The translations under genes and the position numbers were made by a program. Below the pieces are notes generated by a model. That model saw nothing but the letters and a program-made list of their open reading frames with translations. It had not been told where the DNA came from and did no database searches. Below, in pieces: positions 50,771 through 59,728 of a stretch of 63,985 bases of DNA. Origin of the DNA: Aciditerrimonas ferrireducens (GTDB lineage: Bacteria; Actinomycetota; Acidimicrobiia; Acidimicrobiales; UBA8190). The DNA lies in assembly GCF_023130475.1 (NCBI RefSeq), contig NZ_JAKHEX010000015.1, forward strand, positions 1-63,985. Direction: 5' to 3'. Within the stretch, counting starts at the first letter, position 1; every line of letters begins with the position of its first letter.

Positions 50771-50783
50771 GATACAAAGTATC
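50771..50783. promoter_or_regulatory. LysR-type palindrome
   Basis: GATAC-AAA-GTATC, a perfect dyad in an unusually AT-rich patch. It overlaps the putative -10 of lysR (50769-50774) and ends 12 bp before the -35 of the 6C RNA. Size and T-N11-A-like layout fit a LysR operator. Confidence 0.55.
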
Positions 50784-50795
50784 TCCGATAACTGT

Positions 50796-50824
50796 TTGAC
50801 AGATCTCGTGCGGTGGAGCACAAT
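50796..50824 (+). promoter_or_regulatory. SigA-type promoter for 6C RNA
   Basis: TTGACA, a 17-bp spacer, then CACAAT. The -35 is a perfect consensus match and the spacing is ideal. The predicted start is near 50831. Confidence 0.8.
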
Positions 50825-50830
50825 GGTCTC

Positions 50831-50922
50831 AGACCACAGGGAGCTGGATTCCCCCCCCTCCACTGCCTGTGTCACCTGCGAAGGGACCGGACACCCCCCC
50901 CTCCGGTCCCTTCGCCGCGTCT
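50831..50922 (+). ncRNA. 6C small RNA
   Basis: Two hairpins each exposing a run of eight C: first stem CACAGG/CCTGTG (50835-50840 with 50866-50871; C8 at 50851-50858), second stem GCGAAGGGACCGG and its perfect 13-bp complement (50878-50890 with 50903-50915; C8 at 50894-50901). This is the defining structure of the actinobacterial 6C RNA. A strong promoter precedes it, and no credible reading frame covers it. The second hairpin may also end transcription. In mycobacteria the 6C RNA acts on mRNAs through its C-rich loops. Ends are estimates. Confidence 0.88.
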
Positions 50923-51015
50923 GGGCCCGGGTGCGGGGACCGGCCGGTCAGGGGCCATGCCCCCAGCCGGTTGGACCCGCCCGGGACCGGCGAGGACGCC
51001 TTGTAGGCTCCGGCC

Positions 51016-52464
51016 GTGGCCGCCGGGCAGGGACCTCGCCGGGAGCGTGCAGCGAACGGGACGGCACCGTCGGCTCGGCCGGCAGTGTTCGTGGACCTCG
51101 ACCGGACCCTGCTCCGGGGGGCGTCGGGGCCGGTCCTCGGGCGGGCCCTGCGGGAGGTGGGGCTGCTCGAGGGGCCAGGCCTGCCTGGCGAGGGGCTGCT
51201 CTACGCTGCCTACGACCTGCTGGGGGAGAGCCTCGCCACCATCGGCCTGGTCCGGCTGGCCGCCCTGCGGACCCGGGGGTGGCCGGAGGCCGAGGTGCTG
51301 CGGGCCGGCGAGCTGGCCGCCCCGACCCTGGCCGGGATGGTCCAGCCCTACGCCCCCGCAGCCCTCGCGGCCCACCGGGCGGCGGGCCGGCAGCTGGTGC
51401 TGGCCACCACCTCCCCCGAGCAGCTCGTGCGGCCCCTGGCCCGGCTGCTCGACTTCGACGACGTGGTGGCCACCCGCTACCAGGTGGCCGAAGGTCGCCT
51501 GACCGGGGGCCTAGACGGCGAGCTGGTGTGGGGCCTGGGCAAGTGGCGGGCCGTGGCCGCCTGGGCCCGGGCCAGGGGGGTGGACCTCCGGACCTGCTGG
51601 GCCTACAGCGACGCCGTGTTCGACGCCCCGTTGCTCGGGGCGGTCGGGAACCCTCGGGTGGTCCACCCTGACCCGCGCCTGCGCCTGCTGGCCCGGGCGG
51701 TCGGCTGGCCCGAGGAGCCCTGGGACCGGCCCCCGGGGGTGCTGAAGCTCGGCCCCTTCGAGCTCGCGGACCTCTTGCGGCCGGTCCTGCGTCCCGAGGC
51801 CTTCCCCTATGCCCGCTTCGTCCTCGAGGGCCTGGAGCGGGTGCCCGGGGAGGGGCCGGTGCTGCTGGCCGCGAACCACCGGAGCTACTTCGACGTCGTG
51901 GCCCTCGCCCTCGTCGTTGCCCGCCTCGGGCGCCCGGCGCGCTTCTTGGCCAAGCAGGAGCTCTTCGACGCCCCCCTGGTCGGGCCCCTGGCCCGGGCCC
52001 TTGGCGGCATCCCCGTGGACCGCCGGGGCGACCCGGCCGCGGCCCTCGAACCGGCCCGGCGGGCCCTCGAGGCCGGGGAGATCGTGGTGGTGACCCCCCA
52101 GGGCACCATCCCCCGGGGCCGGGCCTTCTACGACCCGGTCCTGCGGGGCAAGACCGGCTGCGCCCGGCTGGCGGCGGCCACGGGTGCGCCGGTGGTGCCC
52201 GTCGGGCTCTTCGGCACCGAAGCGGTCTGGCCCCGCTCGGCCCGCCTGCCCCGGGTGACCCAGGTCCTGGACCCGCCGCTGGTCCAGGTCAGGGTGGGCC
52301 GGCCCCTGCGGCTGGCCGCCGAGGCCCGGCGGGACCCCGAGGCGGCCACTGCCCGGCTCATGGCGGCCATCAGCCGGCTCCTGCCGCCCGAGGCCCGACA
52401 GGGGCGGGAGCCCACCCCCGAGGAGGTGGCCCTGGCGACCCCGCCGGGGCGGGCGTCGGCGTGA
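51016..52464 (+). CDS. HAD-IB phosphatase-PlsC acyltransferase fusion
   Basis: 482 residues from GTG 51016. HAD domain at about 20-220: VFVDLDRTLL (Asp27, Asp29), LATTSPEQLV, and SDAVFDAPLL. PlsC domain at about 265-460: NHRSYFD (His288, Asp293), FLAKQELFDAPLVGPLARALGGIPVDR, and PQGTIPRG in place of EGTR. Such fusions are known in actinobacteria (for example Rv2483c of M. tuberculosis) and are thought to acylate lysophosphatidate and act on a phosphate ester. TAGGCT lies 6 bp upstream, possibly a leaderless start. It overlaps the next gene by 4 bp. Confidence 0.88.
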   Translation: MAAGQGPRRERAANGTAPSARPAVFVDLDRTLLRGASGPVLGRALREVGLLEGPGLPGEGLLYAAYDLLGESLATIGLVRLAALRTRGWPEAEVLRAGELAAPTLAGMVQPYAPAALAAHRAAGRQLVLATTSPEQLVRPLARLLDFDDVVATRYQVAEGRLTGGLDGELVWGLGKWRAVAAWARARGVDLRTCWAYSDAVFDAPLLGAVGNPRVVHPDPRLRLLARAVGWPEEPWDRPPGVLKLGPFELADLLRPVLRPEAFPYARFVLEGLERVPGEGPVLLAANHRSYFDVVALALVVARLGRPARFLAKQELFDAPLVGPLARALGGIPVDRRGDPAAALEPARRALEAGEIVVVTPQGTIPRGRAFYDPVLRGKTGCARLAAATGAPVVPVGLFGTEAVWPRSARLPRVTQVLDPPLVQVRVGRPLRLAAEARRDPEAATARLMAAISRLLPPEARQGREPTPEEVALATPPGRASA

Positions 52465-54653
52465 GCCGCCACGGCGACCGGCGGCTGGTGCTCGGGGCCC
52501 GGACCCGCCTCGGGGTCGGGCTCACCCGGGGGGTCGGGGGACTGTCCCGGCGGCTCCGCGTGGGGAGCGGCTCGGTGGTCGGCGGGCGGGTCGGCCTGGC
52601 CGTCGACCCGGGCCTCATTCGCTCCTTGGCCGCAGGGCGGCCCGTGGCCCTGGTGAGCGGGACGAACGGGAAGACGACCACCACCCGGCTGCTGGTGGCG
52701 GCCCTCGGGGGACCCGAGGTGGTGGCCAGCTCGCCGGCCGGGGCCAACCTGCCGGCCGGCATCGCCGCCGCCCTGGCCAGCGGTCCCCGGGAGGGACCAG
52801 CGGTCCTCGAGGTCGACGAGGCCTACCTGCCGGCGGTGGCCGAGGCGACCGGGGCGGCGGTCCTAGTCCTGCTGAACCTGTCCCGGGACCAGCTGGACCG
52901 GGTGAGCGAGGTCCGGCTCCTCGCGGCCCGCTGGCGGACCGGCCTGGCCCGGCTGGCGGGGGCCACGGTGGTGGCGAACGCCGACGACCCCCTCGTGGCC
53001 TGGGCGGCCGAGGCGGCCCAGGCGGTGCGCTGGATTGGGGCGGGCCAGCGCTGGCGGCAGGACGCCTGGGGTTGCCCGGCCTGCGGCGGCACCCTGCGCT
53101 TCGACCCCCCGGGCGGGGCGGACCCCGACCCGGGGGGCGCCGGCGGCGACCCGGGTGGGGCCTGGCGGTGCCGCGCCTGCGGGAGGGCCCGGCCGCCCCT
53201 GGACGCGTGGCTCGACCCCGAAGGCCGGCTGGTCCGGCCCGGCGAGACGCCGCTCGCCCTCGACCTGGCCCTACCGGGGCGCTGCAACCAGGCGAACGCC
53301 GTCATGGCCCTCGAAGCCGCCGGGGTCCTCGGGGTGCCGGCGGCGACCGCGCTGGCCCGGGTCCAGGCGGTGCGGGAGGTCGAGGGGCGCTTCGCGGCGG
53401 TGCCGCTGGGGGAGGGGGCCCTCAGGTTGTTCCTGGCGAAGAACCCCGCCGGGTGGCTGGAGCTGCTCGACCTCCTCAAGGGCCTCCCGTCCCCGGTCGT
53501 CGTCGTGGGCATCAACGCCGAGGTCGCCGACGGCCGGGACCCCTCGTGGCTCTGGGACGTGCCCTTCGAGCAGCTGGCCGGCCGGCGGGTCGTGGCCAGC
53601 GGCCGGCGGGCCGCCGACCTGGCGGTCCGGCTCGCCCACGCCGGGGTGGCCCACCGGGTGGTCGAGGACCAGCTGGCAGCCGTCCAGGAGGCCCTCGCCT
53701 GGGCGGCCGAGCCGGCGCCCGGACGCAACCCGGCGGAGGACGCCAGGGGCCCCGAGGTGGCCTACGTCGGCAACTACACGGCCTTCCAGGAGCTCCGCCG
53801 CCAGCTCGCCCGGCGGCCCGGCCGCCAGCTCCGCCGGCGAGCCGAAGGGCCGGCGCGGCCCACCTGGACCGGGGGGGTCGGCGGCCTCCTGCGGCACCCG
53901 GGGTCGACCCTGACGGTCTGCCAGCTCTACCCCGACCTGCTCGGCACCTACGGGGACGGCGGCAACGCCTTCGTCCTCGTGCACCGGGTCCGCTGGCGGG
54001 GCCTTCGCACTGAGCTGCTCGCCGTGGGGGCCGGCGACCCGGTGCCGACCCAGGCCGACTGCTACCTGCTCGGCGGGGGCGAGGACAGCCCCCAGGCACG
54101 GGCCGCCGAGCTGCTCCGGGCGGACGGGGGCCTGGCCCGGGCGGTCGAGGCCGGGGCGGTGGTCCTGGCGGTGTGCGCCGGGTTCCAGCTCCTCGGCGAG
54201 TCCTTCCCCGGCCCCGAGGACACCGTGGTGGCCGGCCTCGGCCTGCTCGACGCCCGGACGACCCGGGGGCCCTGGCGGCGGGCCGTCGGGGACGCGGCCG
54301 CGGAGCCCCTGGCGCCCGAGCCCTGCCCCGCCGAGCTGGCCCTGGCGGCCGAGCTCCTCACAGAGGCCGGGCTGCTCGTCGGGTTCGAGAACCACGGCGG
54401 GGCGACCGCCCTGGGCCCCGGCCTGGCGCCCCTGGGGCGGGTCCGGCGGGGACGGGGCAACGACGGGACCGGCGCCGAGGGGGCCTGGGCCGGGAAGGTG
54501 CTGGCCACCTACCTGCACGGGCCGGTCCTGGCCCAGAACCCCCAGCTGGCCGACGCCCTCGTGGCCCTGGTGACCGGGCAGCGGCCCGAGGCCCTGCCCG
54601 ACGAGGAGGAGCAGGCCCTGCGCCGGGCCCGCCTCGACGCCCTCGGGCTCTAG
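52461..54653 (+). CDS. MurT-GatD fusion, lipid II isoglutaminyl synthase
   Basis: 730 residues. Residues 1-465 are MurT: ATP loop SGTNGKTTTTR (Lys71), LEVDEAYLP, a Zn ribbon with Cys205/Cys208 and Cys237/Cys240, and the C-terminal VGINAEVADGRDPSWLWDV. Residues about 480-720 are GatD, a class I glutamine amidotransferase: LTVCQLYPDLLGTYGDGGN, Cys572 in AVCAGFQLLG, GFENHGG, and His686 in TYLHGPVL. Together they amidate D-Glu of lipid II, needed for peptidoglycan cross-linking. In known species these are two adjacent genes; here they are one reading frame. The stop CTAG is shared with the convergent gene. Confidence 0.92.
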   Translation: MSRHGDRRLVLGARTRLGVGLTRGVGGLSRRLRVGSGSVVGGRVGLAVDPGLIRSLAAGRPVALVSGTNGKTTTTRLLVAALGGPEVVASSPAGANLPAGIAAALASGPREGPAVLEVDEAYLPAVAEATGAAVLVLLNLSRDQLDRVSEVRLLAARWRTGLARLAGATVVANADDPLVAWAAEAAQAVRWIGAGQRWRQDAWGCPACGGTLRFDPPGGADPDPGGAGGDPGGAWRCRACGRARPPLDAWLDPEGRLVRPGETPLALDLALPGRCNQANAVMALEAAGVLGVPAATALARVQAVREVEGRFAAVPLGEGALRLFLAKNPAGWLELLDLLKGLPSPVVVVGINAEVADGRDPSWLWDVPFEQLAGRRVVASGRRAADLAVRLAHAGVAHRVVEDQLAAVQEALAWAAEPAPGRNPAEDARGPEVAYVGNYTAFQELRRQLARRPGRQLRRRAEGPARPTWTGGVGGLLRHPGSTLTVCQLYPDLLGTYGDGGNAFVLVHRVRWRGLRTELLAVGAGDPVPTQADCYLLGGGEDSPQARAAELLRADGGLARAVEAGAVVLAVCAGFQLLGESFPGPEDTVVAGLGLLDARTTRGPWRRAVGDAAAEPLAPEPCPAELALAAELLTEAGLLVGFENHGGATALGPGLAPLGRVRRGRGNDGTGAEGAWAGKVLATYLHGPVLAQNPQLADALVALVTGQRPEALPDEEEQALRRARLDALGL

Positions 54654-55885
54654 GGCTCGAGGAGGGCCTGGTAGACGAGGGTGCGGAGCTGGCTGCGCAC
54701 CGGCAGGGTGTTCGAGGGCAGGAGCTGGGTGCAAAAGACCACCGAGATCCCAAGGGCCCGGTCCACCCAGAACGCGGTGCTCGCCGCCCCGCCCCAGGAG
54801 AGCTCCCCGGGGCTGCCGAAGCTCTTGGCCTGGGCCGGGTCGAGGAGGACGGCGAACCCGAGGCCGAAGCCGGTGCCGGTGAAGGGCGACTCGGCGTAGA
54901 GGCGCTCCCCGAAGGACTCCAGGTCCGCCCCGCCGGGCAGGTGGTTGGCGCCCATGAGCTCGACCGTCCGGGGGGCGAGCAGGCGGGTGCCCTCGAGGGC
55001 CCCGCCGAGGCGGATGGCCTCGCAGAACCGGAGGTAGTCGGCGGCGGTACCGAGGAGGCCCCCGCCGCCGCTCAGGAACGTCGGGGGCTCGGTCGGCACC
55101 TGGGCGGAGGCCACCCGGGCGATGCGGCCTCCGGGGCCCGGGCTGTAGAGGGCCGCCACCCGGCCCTGGTGCTCGGCGGGGACGGCGAAGGCGGTGTCGA
55201 CCATGCCGAGGGGGCCGGTGACCCGCTCGGCGAGGAACCGGTCGAGGGTCTGGCCGCTCACCACCTCGACGAGGGCCCCGAGGACGTCGGTGGCCACCGA
55301 GTAGGTCCAGGAGGTGCCGGGCTCGAAGAGGAGGGGCAGCGCGGCGAAGCGGGCCGCCGCCCCCTGGGCGTCGACGTCCCGGGGACTGCCCCAGGCGAAG
55401 CCGGCCCGCTGGTACATGACGTCGACCGGGTGGTGGTCGTGGAAGCCGTAGCTGAGGCCGGCGGTGTGGGTGAGGAGGTGCCAGACCCGGATGGGCTCGG
55501 TGGCCGGGACCGTGAAGGGGGCGGTGCTCGGCCCGCCCCGGTAGACGCGGGGCTGGGCGAAGGCCGGCAGGTAGCGGGCCACGGGGTCGGCCAGCTCCAG
55601 GCGGCCCTCCTCGACGAGGCTCATGACCGCCACCGAGGTGAGGGGCTTGGTCATGGAGTAGATCCGAAAGATGGTGTCGTCCTCCACCGGCAGCCCGGCC
55701 TCCACGTCCCGGTGGCCGCCCCGGCCGGCGTAGGCCAGACGGTCGTGGCGGGCCACGAGGAGCTGCCAGCCCGGCAGGCGGCCCTCGGCCACGTAGGCGT
55801 CGAGCAGCCGGCCGAGGCGGGCCAGGCGGGCCGGGTCGAAGCCCAGGCGGTCGGGGTCCTCGGGGGCCAAGGTGGTGGCGCTCAT
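54650..55885 (-). CDS. Serine hydrolase of the beta-lactamase/class C esterase family
   Basis: 411 residues from ATG 55885. The SxxK motif is SMTK (Ser77, Lys80) in FRIYSMTKPLTSVAVMSLVEEGRLELADPVARYLP, Tyr lies in TWTYSVATDVLGALVEVVSG, and the third motif is probably the AFWVDRAL region near the end. There is no signal peptide, so it is probably an intracellular esterase rather than a beta-lactamase. It is the last of five genes joined by 4-bp overlaps, so it likely acts on an ester made by the operon. Confidence 0.87.
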   Translation of the reverse strand: MSATTLAPEDPDRLGFDPARLARLGRLLDAYVAEGRLPGWQLLVARHDRLAYAGRGGHRDVEAGLPVEDDTIFRIYSMTKPLTSVAVMSLVEEGRLELADPVARYLPAFAQPRVYRGGPSTAPFTVPATEPIRVWHLLTHTAGLSYGFHDHHPVDVMYQRAGFAWGSPRDVDAQGAAARFAALPLLFEPGTSWTYSVATDVLGALVEVVSGQTLDRFLAERVTGPLGMVDTAFAVPAEHQGRVAALYSPGPGGRIARVASAQVPTEPPTFLSGGGGLLGTAADYLRFCEAIRLGGALEGTRLLAPRTVELMGANHLPGGADLESFGERLYAESPFTGTGFGLGFAVLLDPAQAKSFGSPGELSWGGAASTAFWVDRALGISVVFCTQLLPSNTLPVRSQLRTLVYQALLEP

Positions 55886-56907
55886 GGGGCTGCTCCTCTC
55901 CGTCGCCAGGGGGCCCGGCGGTCCCGCAGCCAGGGCAGCTCGTCCTCGGTCCGAGGCGGCCGGGGCGCGGCGGGGTCGGGGGGACGGGCCCAGGCCCGCC
56001 GCCACGGGGCGGCCTCGGGCCCGGCGACCAGCTCGGTCCGCTCCGGCTCGGGCAGGCGGCGGGCCGCCCACCAGTCGCTGCGGCTCTCGGCGGCCAGCCG
56101 GGCCACGGCCCGCTCGATGCGGGCGGCCAGGGCCCGGGCGTCCTCGCCGGGCTCGGGGTGCAGGGGCTGCCCGACGGTCACCGTCACCCGGCCCCGCCGG
56201 AGCCGGTCCGCGCCCCGGGGCAGCATGCGGTCGGTGCCCCGCAGGTGCAGGGGCACGACCGGTCGGCCGCTGCGGACCGCCAGGTAGGCGGCACCGCCCC
56301 GGTGGGGCTGGGGCCAGCCGTCGGGGGTCCGGCCCCCCTCGGGGTAGATGAGGAGGTTCCAGCCGTCCTCGATCAGCCCGAGGGCCACCTCCGCCGAGCG
56401 GCGGTTCACCCGGTGGCGCTCGACCGGCACGGCCGAGAGCAGCCCGGCCCACAGGTGGGCCTTCCAGCGCCGGTCGAAGAAGTGGTCGGCGGCCGCGGCC
56501 ACCACCGTGTGGTGGCGCAGGCGCGGGGGCAGGAGGCTGAGGAGGACCGGGGTGTCGAGGTGGCTGGCGTGGTTCGCCACGAAGACCACCGGCGGGTCGA
56601 GGAGGGCCAGCAGCTCCCCGCCCCGGACCTCGGGGGCGGCCAGGAGGTGGACGGCCGGGCGGAGGACGTTGTCGAGGAGGACGGCCCGGACCAGGCGCAC
56701 CGGGTAGCGGCGGGCCCAGTCGGTCTCGTAGGCCGCGCCGAGGGCCGGTCGGTCCCGGGGGGCGGGCACGCTGGTCGGCCAGGTCGGCGGGGACCAGGGG
56801 AAGGGCAGGTCCCGGCGCAGGGTGTTCTTCGCTCGGCCGAGCAGGGCCCGGGCGGCAGCGGGGCTCCCGGGGAGGGCCCGGCGGGGATCAGGGGTCCTGG
56901 TGCTCAC
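55882..56907 (-). CDS. PlsC-type 1-acylglycerol-3-phosphate acyltransferase
   Basis: 341 residues. FVANHASHLDTPVLLSLLP contains the HX4D motif (His113, Asp118); further on are DRRWKAHLWAGLLSAVPVERHRVNR and LLIYPEGGRTPDG (the EGTR-like motif) and GRPVVPLHLRGT. It transfers an acyl chain to a hydroxyl, usually a lysophospholipid. It has an Arg/Pro-rich C-terminus. Overlaps both neighbours by 4 bp within the five-gene operon. Confidence 0.88.
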   Translation of the reverse strand: MSTRTPDPRRALPGSPAAARALLGRAKNTLRRDLPFPWSPPTWPTSVPAPRDRPALGAAYETDWARRYPVRLVRAVLLDNVLRPAVHLLAAPEVRGGELLALLDPPVVFVANHASHLDTPVLLSLLPPRLRHHTVVAAAADHFFDRRWKAHLWAGLLSAVPVERHRVNRRSAEVALGLIEDGWNLLIYPEGGRTPDGWPQPHRGGAAYLAVRSGRPVVPLHLRGTDRMLPRGADRLRRGRVTVTVGQPLHPEPGEDARALAARIERAVARLAAESRSDWWAARRLPEPERTELVAGPEAAPWRRAWARPPDPAAPRPPRTEDELPWLRDRRAPWRRRGAAP

Positions 56908-58490
56908 CGGACGTCGGCCATCAACAGGGGCGGGGCGTGGAGGTGGGTGACGCTCGGTGAGGGGCCGACGACATCGGCGGCCATCTCAAGGGCGTCGGCC
57001 AGGGTCGAGGCCGGTTTGAACCCGAGCCGGCGGACCGCCGCGGGGTCCCCGCCGACGACGATCACCCCCCCGAGGTGCTCCAGGGCGTGGGCGCACCAGT
57101 ACCACATGTAGAAGGGGTGGACCCCGTGGTAGGCGTTGCCGGTCCGGTAGAGGTGGACGTACCAGGGGTCGGTGGCGTAGGCCTCCTCGTACTTGCCGAT
57201 CTCCCCCGGGTCGGTGGTCTCGGCCAGGACCTCCTCGAAGAAGTCGATGTAGCTGGGGTGGTGGGCCGGGTGGAAGGACCGGGGGGTGGGGTGGCTGAGG
57301 ATGAGGACCCCGCCCTCGCGGACCAGGGGCCGGCCCCGGTACATGTTGAACAGGTAGCCCAGGCCCAGGCAGGCCACGAGGATCGGGTTCATGATGGAGT
57401 TGACGTTGTAGGGGCAGATGTAGGGGAGCCCCATGGTCAACACGTCGCTTTGGCCCTCGACCTCGACGAGCTGCTGGGCGTAGACGTGGCGGAGGGTCTC
57501 GTCGTGGACCGCCTCCACCTCGCCGGCCTGGACCGAGGTGAGCCGGTAGGGGGCGGTCACCTGGTGGAAGACGCTCCGGCGGAGCCCGTCGGGGAGGCGC
57601 CGGAGGGCGGCCTGGGTGGCCAGGTAGGTGGCCCGGTCCTGGGCGGTCCACTCCCACTCCCGGCGCTGGAGGAACCGGAGCTGGGCCGGGAAGGCGTCGT
57701 TGTTCAAGGTGGTCTCGATCTGGAAGATCCGGACCCCACAGGCGGCGATGAGCCGGCCCATGCGCCAGTTGGAGCTGTGGAGCTCGGAGTGGTCCTTGTC
57801 CATGAAGGACCGGCTGTGCCGCAGGGTCCGGGCGTTGTGGTGGTGGCGGAGGCTGCGGTAGGAGGCGAGGCCGGTGGCCACTGACTTGTGGCCCCCGTCC
57901 ATGGGCACGAGGTTGATGTTGACGTAGACCACCAGGTCCGACGTGGCGGCCCGCTTGGAGATCTCGACGTCCTCGCCGAGGTCGGTCCGGCCCAGGTGCA
58001 CCAGGCCGTCGGGGTCCTCGGCGTCGTGCTGGAGCAGGAGGCCCTGGGGGGCGAAGGCGTCGTAGACCCGGTCCCCGAGGGCGTGACGGAGCTCGGCCTC
58101 GGTCATGCGCCGGTGGAGGGCCAGGGCGGCGATGAGGCAGACGTCGTCCACCCCGGCCTCGGCCGCGAGGTCCAGGACCTGCTCGATGACCAGCTGGCGG
58201 ACGTCGGGTCGGCGCATGGGCGGCAGCGGCAGGGACACGTCGTCGAAGCAGATCGTGAGGCGCATCCCGGGCCGCAGGAGGCTGCGGAGCGGCTGGCTGT
58301 CCCCGAGGGGCTCCTCGAGGGCCCGCCGGATCGCCCCGATCGGGTCGGGCAGCGGCGGCAGGGGCTCGGGTGGGTAGATCACCCGACTGCCCTCGGGGAG
58401 GCGCTCGAGCCGGAACCCCTCGCCGTGCCAGAACAGCACCGGGGGGGTCGAGCGGTCGACGTCGAGGACGTAGCCGGGGCGAGGGCTCAT
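56904..58490 (-). CDS. LarA-family (DUF2088) protein
   Basis: 528 residues from ATG 58490. The lactate racemase N-terminal region is recognisable: TICFDDVSLPLPPMRRPDVRQLVIEQVL, then LALHRRMTEAELRHALGD (His126 at the nickel-ligand position) and NINLVPMDGGHKSVATGLAS (Lys202 near the cofactor-binding Lys). It is longer than LarA (about 425 residues) and divergent in the C-terminal half (YICPYNVNSIMNPILVACLGLGY). LarA enzymes use a nickel-pincer nucleotide for 2-hydroxyacid racemisation; relatives act on other hydroxyacids. Substrate here unknown. No larBCE genes are in view. Confidence 0.8.
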   Translation of the reverse strand: MSPRPGYVLDVDRSTPPVLFWHGEGFRLERLPEGSRVIYPPEPLPPLPDPIGAIRRALEEPLGDSQPLRSLLRPGMRLTICFDDVSLPLPPMRRPDVRQLVIEQVLDLAAEAGVDDVCLIAALALHRRMTEAELRHALGDRVYDAFAPQGLLLQHDAEDPDGLVHLGRTDLGEDVEISKRAATSDLVVYVNINLVPMDGGHKSVATGLASYRSLRHHHNARTLRHSRSFMDKDHSELHSSNWRMGRLIAACGVRIFQIETTLNNDAFPAQLRFLQRREWEWTAQDRATYLATQAALRRLPDGLRRSVFHQVTAPYRLTSVQAGEVEAVHDETLRHVYAQQLVEVEGQSDVLTMGLPYICPYNVNSIMNPILVACLGLGYLFNMYRGRPLVREGGVLILSHPTPRSFHPAHHPSYIDFFEEVLAETTDPGEIGKYEEAYATDPWYVHLYRTGNAYHGVHPFYMWYWCAHALEHLGGVIVVGGDPAAVRRLGFKPASTLADALEMAADVVGPSPSVTHLHAPPLLMADVR

Positions 58491-59728
58491 CGTGGGGCTC
58501 CGGGGTCGGGGGCGGGACGGGACGAGGGGCGCCGGCTGCGGAGGTCGAAGACGACCTTCACCGCGCCCCGGCGGCCGGCCTGGCCGGCGTGGGCCAGGGC
58601 CGCCTCGAAGCGCTCCAGGGGGTAGGCGGCCGAGACGAGCCGCCCCAGCCGGCAGCGGGCGGCGAGCTCCAGGGCCACCTCGAAGGTCCGCCGGGGCTCG
58701 CCCTGGAGGTGCTCGAGGCCGTAGGCGTAGACCCCCTGGAGGACCACCTGGCGGTGCCAGAGCGGGGCCAGGTCCACGGTGGCCGGCCCGGGCATGCCGA
58801 CCAGCACCACGGTGCCCCGGGGCCGGACCATGCCGAGGGCGGCCCGGAGGGAGGCGGCCGAACCGACGCAGTCGAAGACCACCGCCGCCCCGCCGCTCAG
58901 GGCCCCGGCCGCGGCCAGGGACCCGGTGGCCCGACGGACCGAGCGCGGCAGCTGGTCCTCGGGGACCGCCAGGTCCGCGCCGAGCTCGCTCGCCAGACGA
59001 CGCTGGTGGGGGTAGCGGGCCCCGACGAGCAGGGTGCCGGGGTCGGCCAGGTGCCGCAGGGCGGCCACCACCAGGAGGCCGAGCGTCCCGGCTCCGAGGA
59101 CCGCCACCACCTCCCCGCTCGTCGCCGGGGCCTGGGCGACGGCGTGGACGGCGCAGGCGGTCGGCTCGACGAGGACCGCGGTCTCGTCGTCCATGGTCTC
59201 GGGCACCGGGTGGAGCTGGCTGGCGTGGGCCACCAGGCCGGCGGTCGACCAGCCGCCGCCGGTGTCCCGGCAGTAGCCGATCTGGAGGCCCGGGGCGATG
59301 CGGCCGAAGGCCACGTGCTGGCAGGCCCCGACGTCCCGCTCGGCGCACGCCGGGCAGGGCGGCTCGAGGCCACGGGGCAGGCAGCCGATGACCGGCTCGA
59401 CGACCACCCGGGTGCCGGGGGCCAGGGCCGAGCCGGCCGGGGCGGTCTCGAGTATCCCGACGACCTCGTGGCCGGGCACGAACGGGAAGCTGACCAGGTC
59501 TTCGAAGTAGCGGGAGCTGCGGCCGTCCACCGTGGCCAGGTCCGAGCCGCAGATCCCGGCCAGGCGGGGCCGGACCAGGGCCCAGTCCGGCCCCGGCGGG
59601 CTGGGGGTGGGGACGTCGGCGAGGCGCAGCGGTCCCACCTCCCCGGCCCGCCCCGAGCCCCGCAGACTGCTCCAGGCCCGGGCCGCCGCGAAGCGGGGCA
59701 GGGACCGCTCGACCACCAGACCGCTCAC
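58487..59728 (-). CDS. Zinc-dependent alcohol dehydrogenase
   Basis: 413 residues from GTG 59728. GICGSDLATV (Cys60) and FVPGHEVVG (His87, Glu88) are the catalytic zinc ligands. A Cys cluster at about 105-130 (PPCPACAERDVGACQ) gives at least part of the structural zinc site. Rossmann loop VLGAGTLGLLVVAAL, then VVFDCVGSAASLRAAL. It is a medium-chain dehydrogenase. In an operon with an acyl-CoA reductase it would interconvert alcohol and aldehyde. Overlaps both neighbours by 4 bp. Confidence 0.9.
   Translation of the reverse strand: MSGLVVERSLPRFAAARAWSSLRGSGRAGEVGPLRLADVPTPSPPGPDWALVRPRLAGICGSDLATVDGRSSRYFEDLVSFPFVPGHEVVGILETAPAGSALAPGTRVVVEPVIGCLPRGLEPPCPACAERDVGACQHVAFGRIAPGLQIGYCRDTGGGWSTAGLVAHASQLHPVPETMDDETAVLVEPTACAVHAVAQAPATSGEVVAVLGAGTLGLLVVAALRHLADPGTLLVGARYPHQRRLASELGADLAVPEDQLPRSVRRATGSLAAAGALSGGAAVVFDCVGSAASLRAALGMVRPRGTVVLVGMPGPATVDLAPLWHRQVVLQGVYAYGLEHLQGEPRRTFEVALELAARCRLGRLVSAAYPLERFEAALAHAGQAGRRGAVKVVFDLRSRRPSSRPAPDPGAPR

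Noticed and set aside
50813..51671. A protein-coding gene over the 6C RNA region
   Set aside because: Open frames cross it, but they are out of frame with the HAD-PlsC protein, lack a start with support, and conflict with the two C8 hairpins and promoter.
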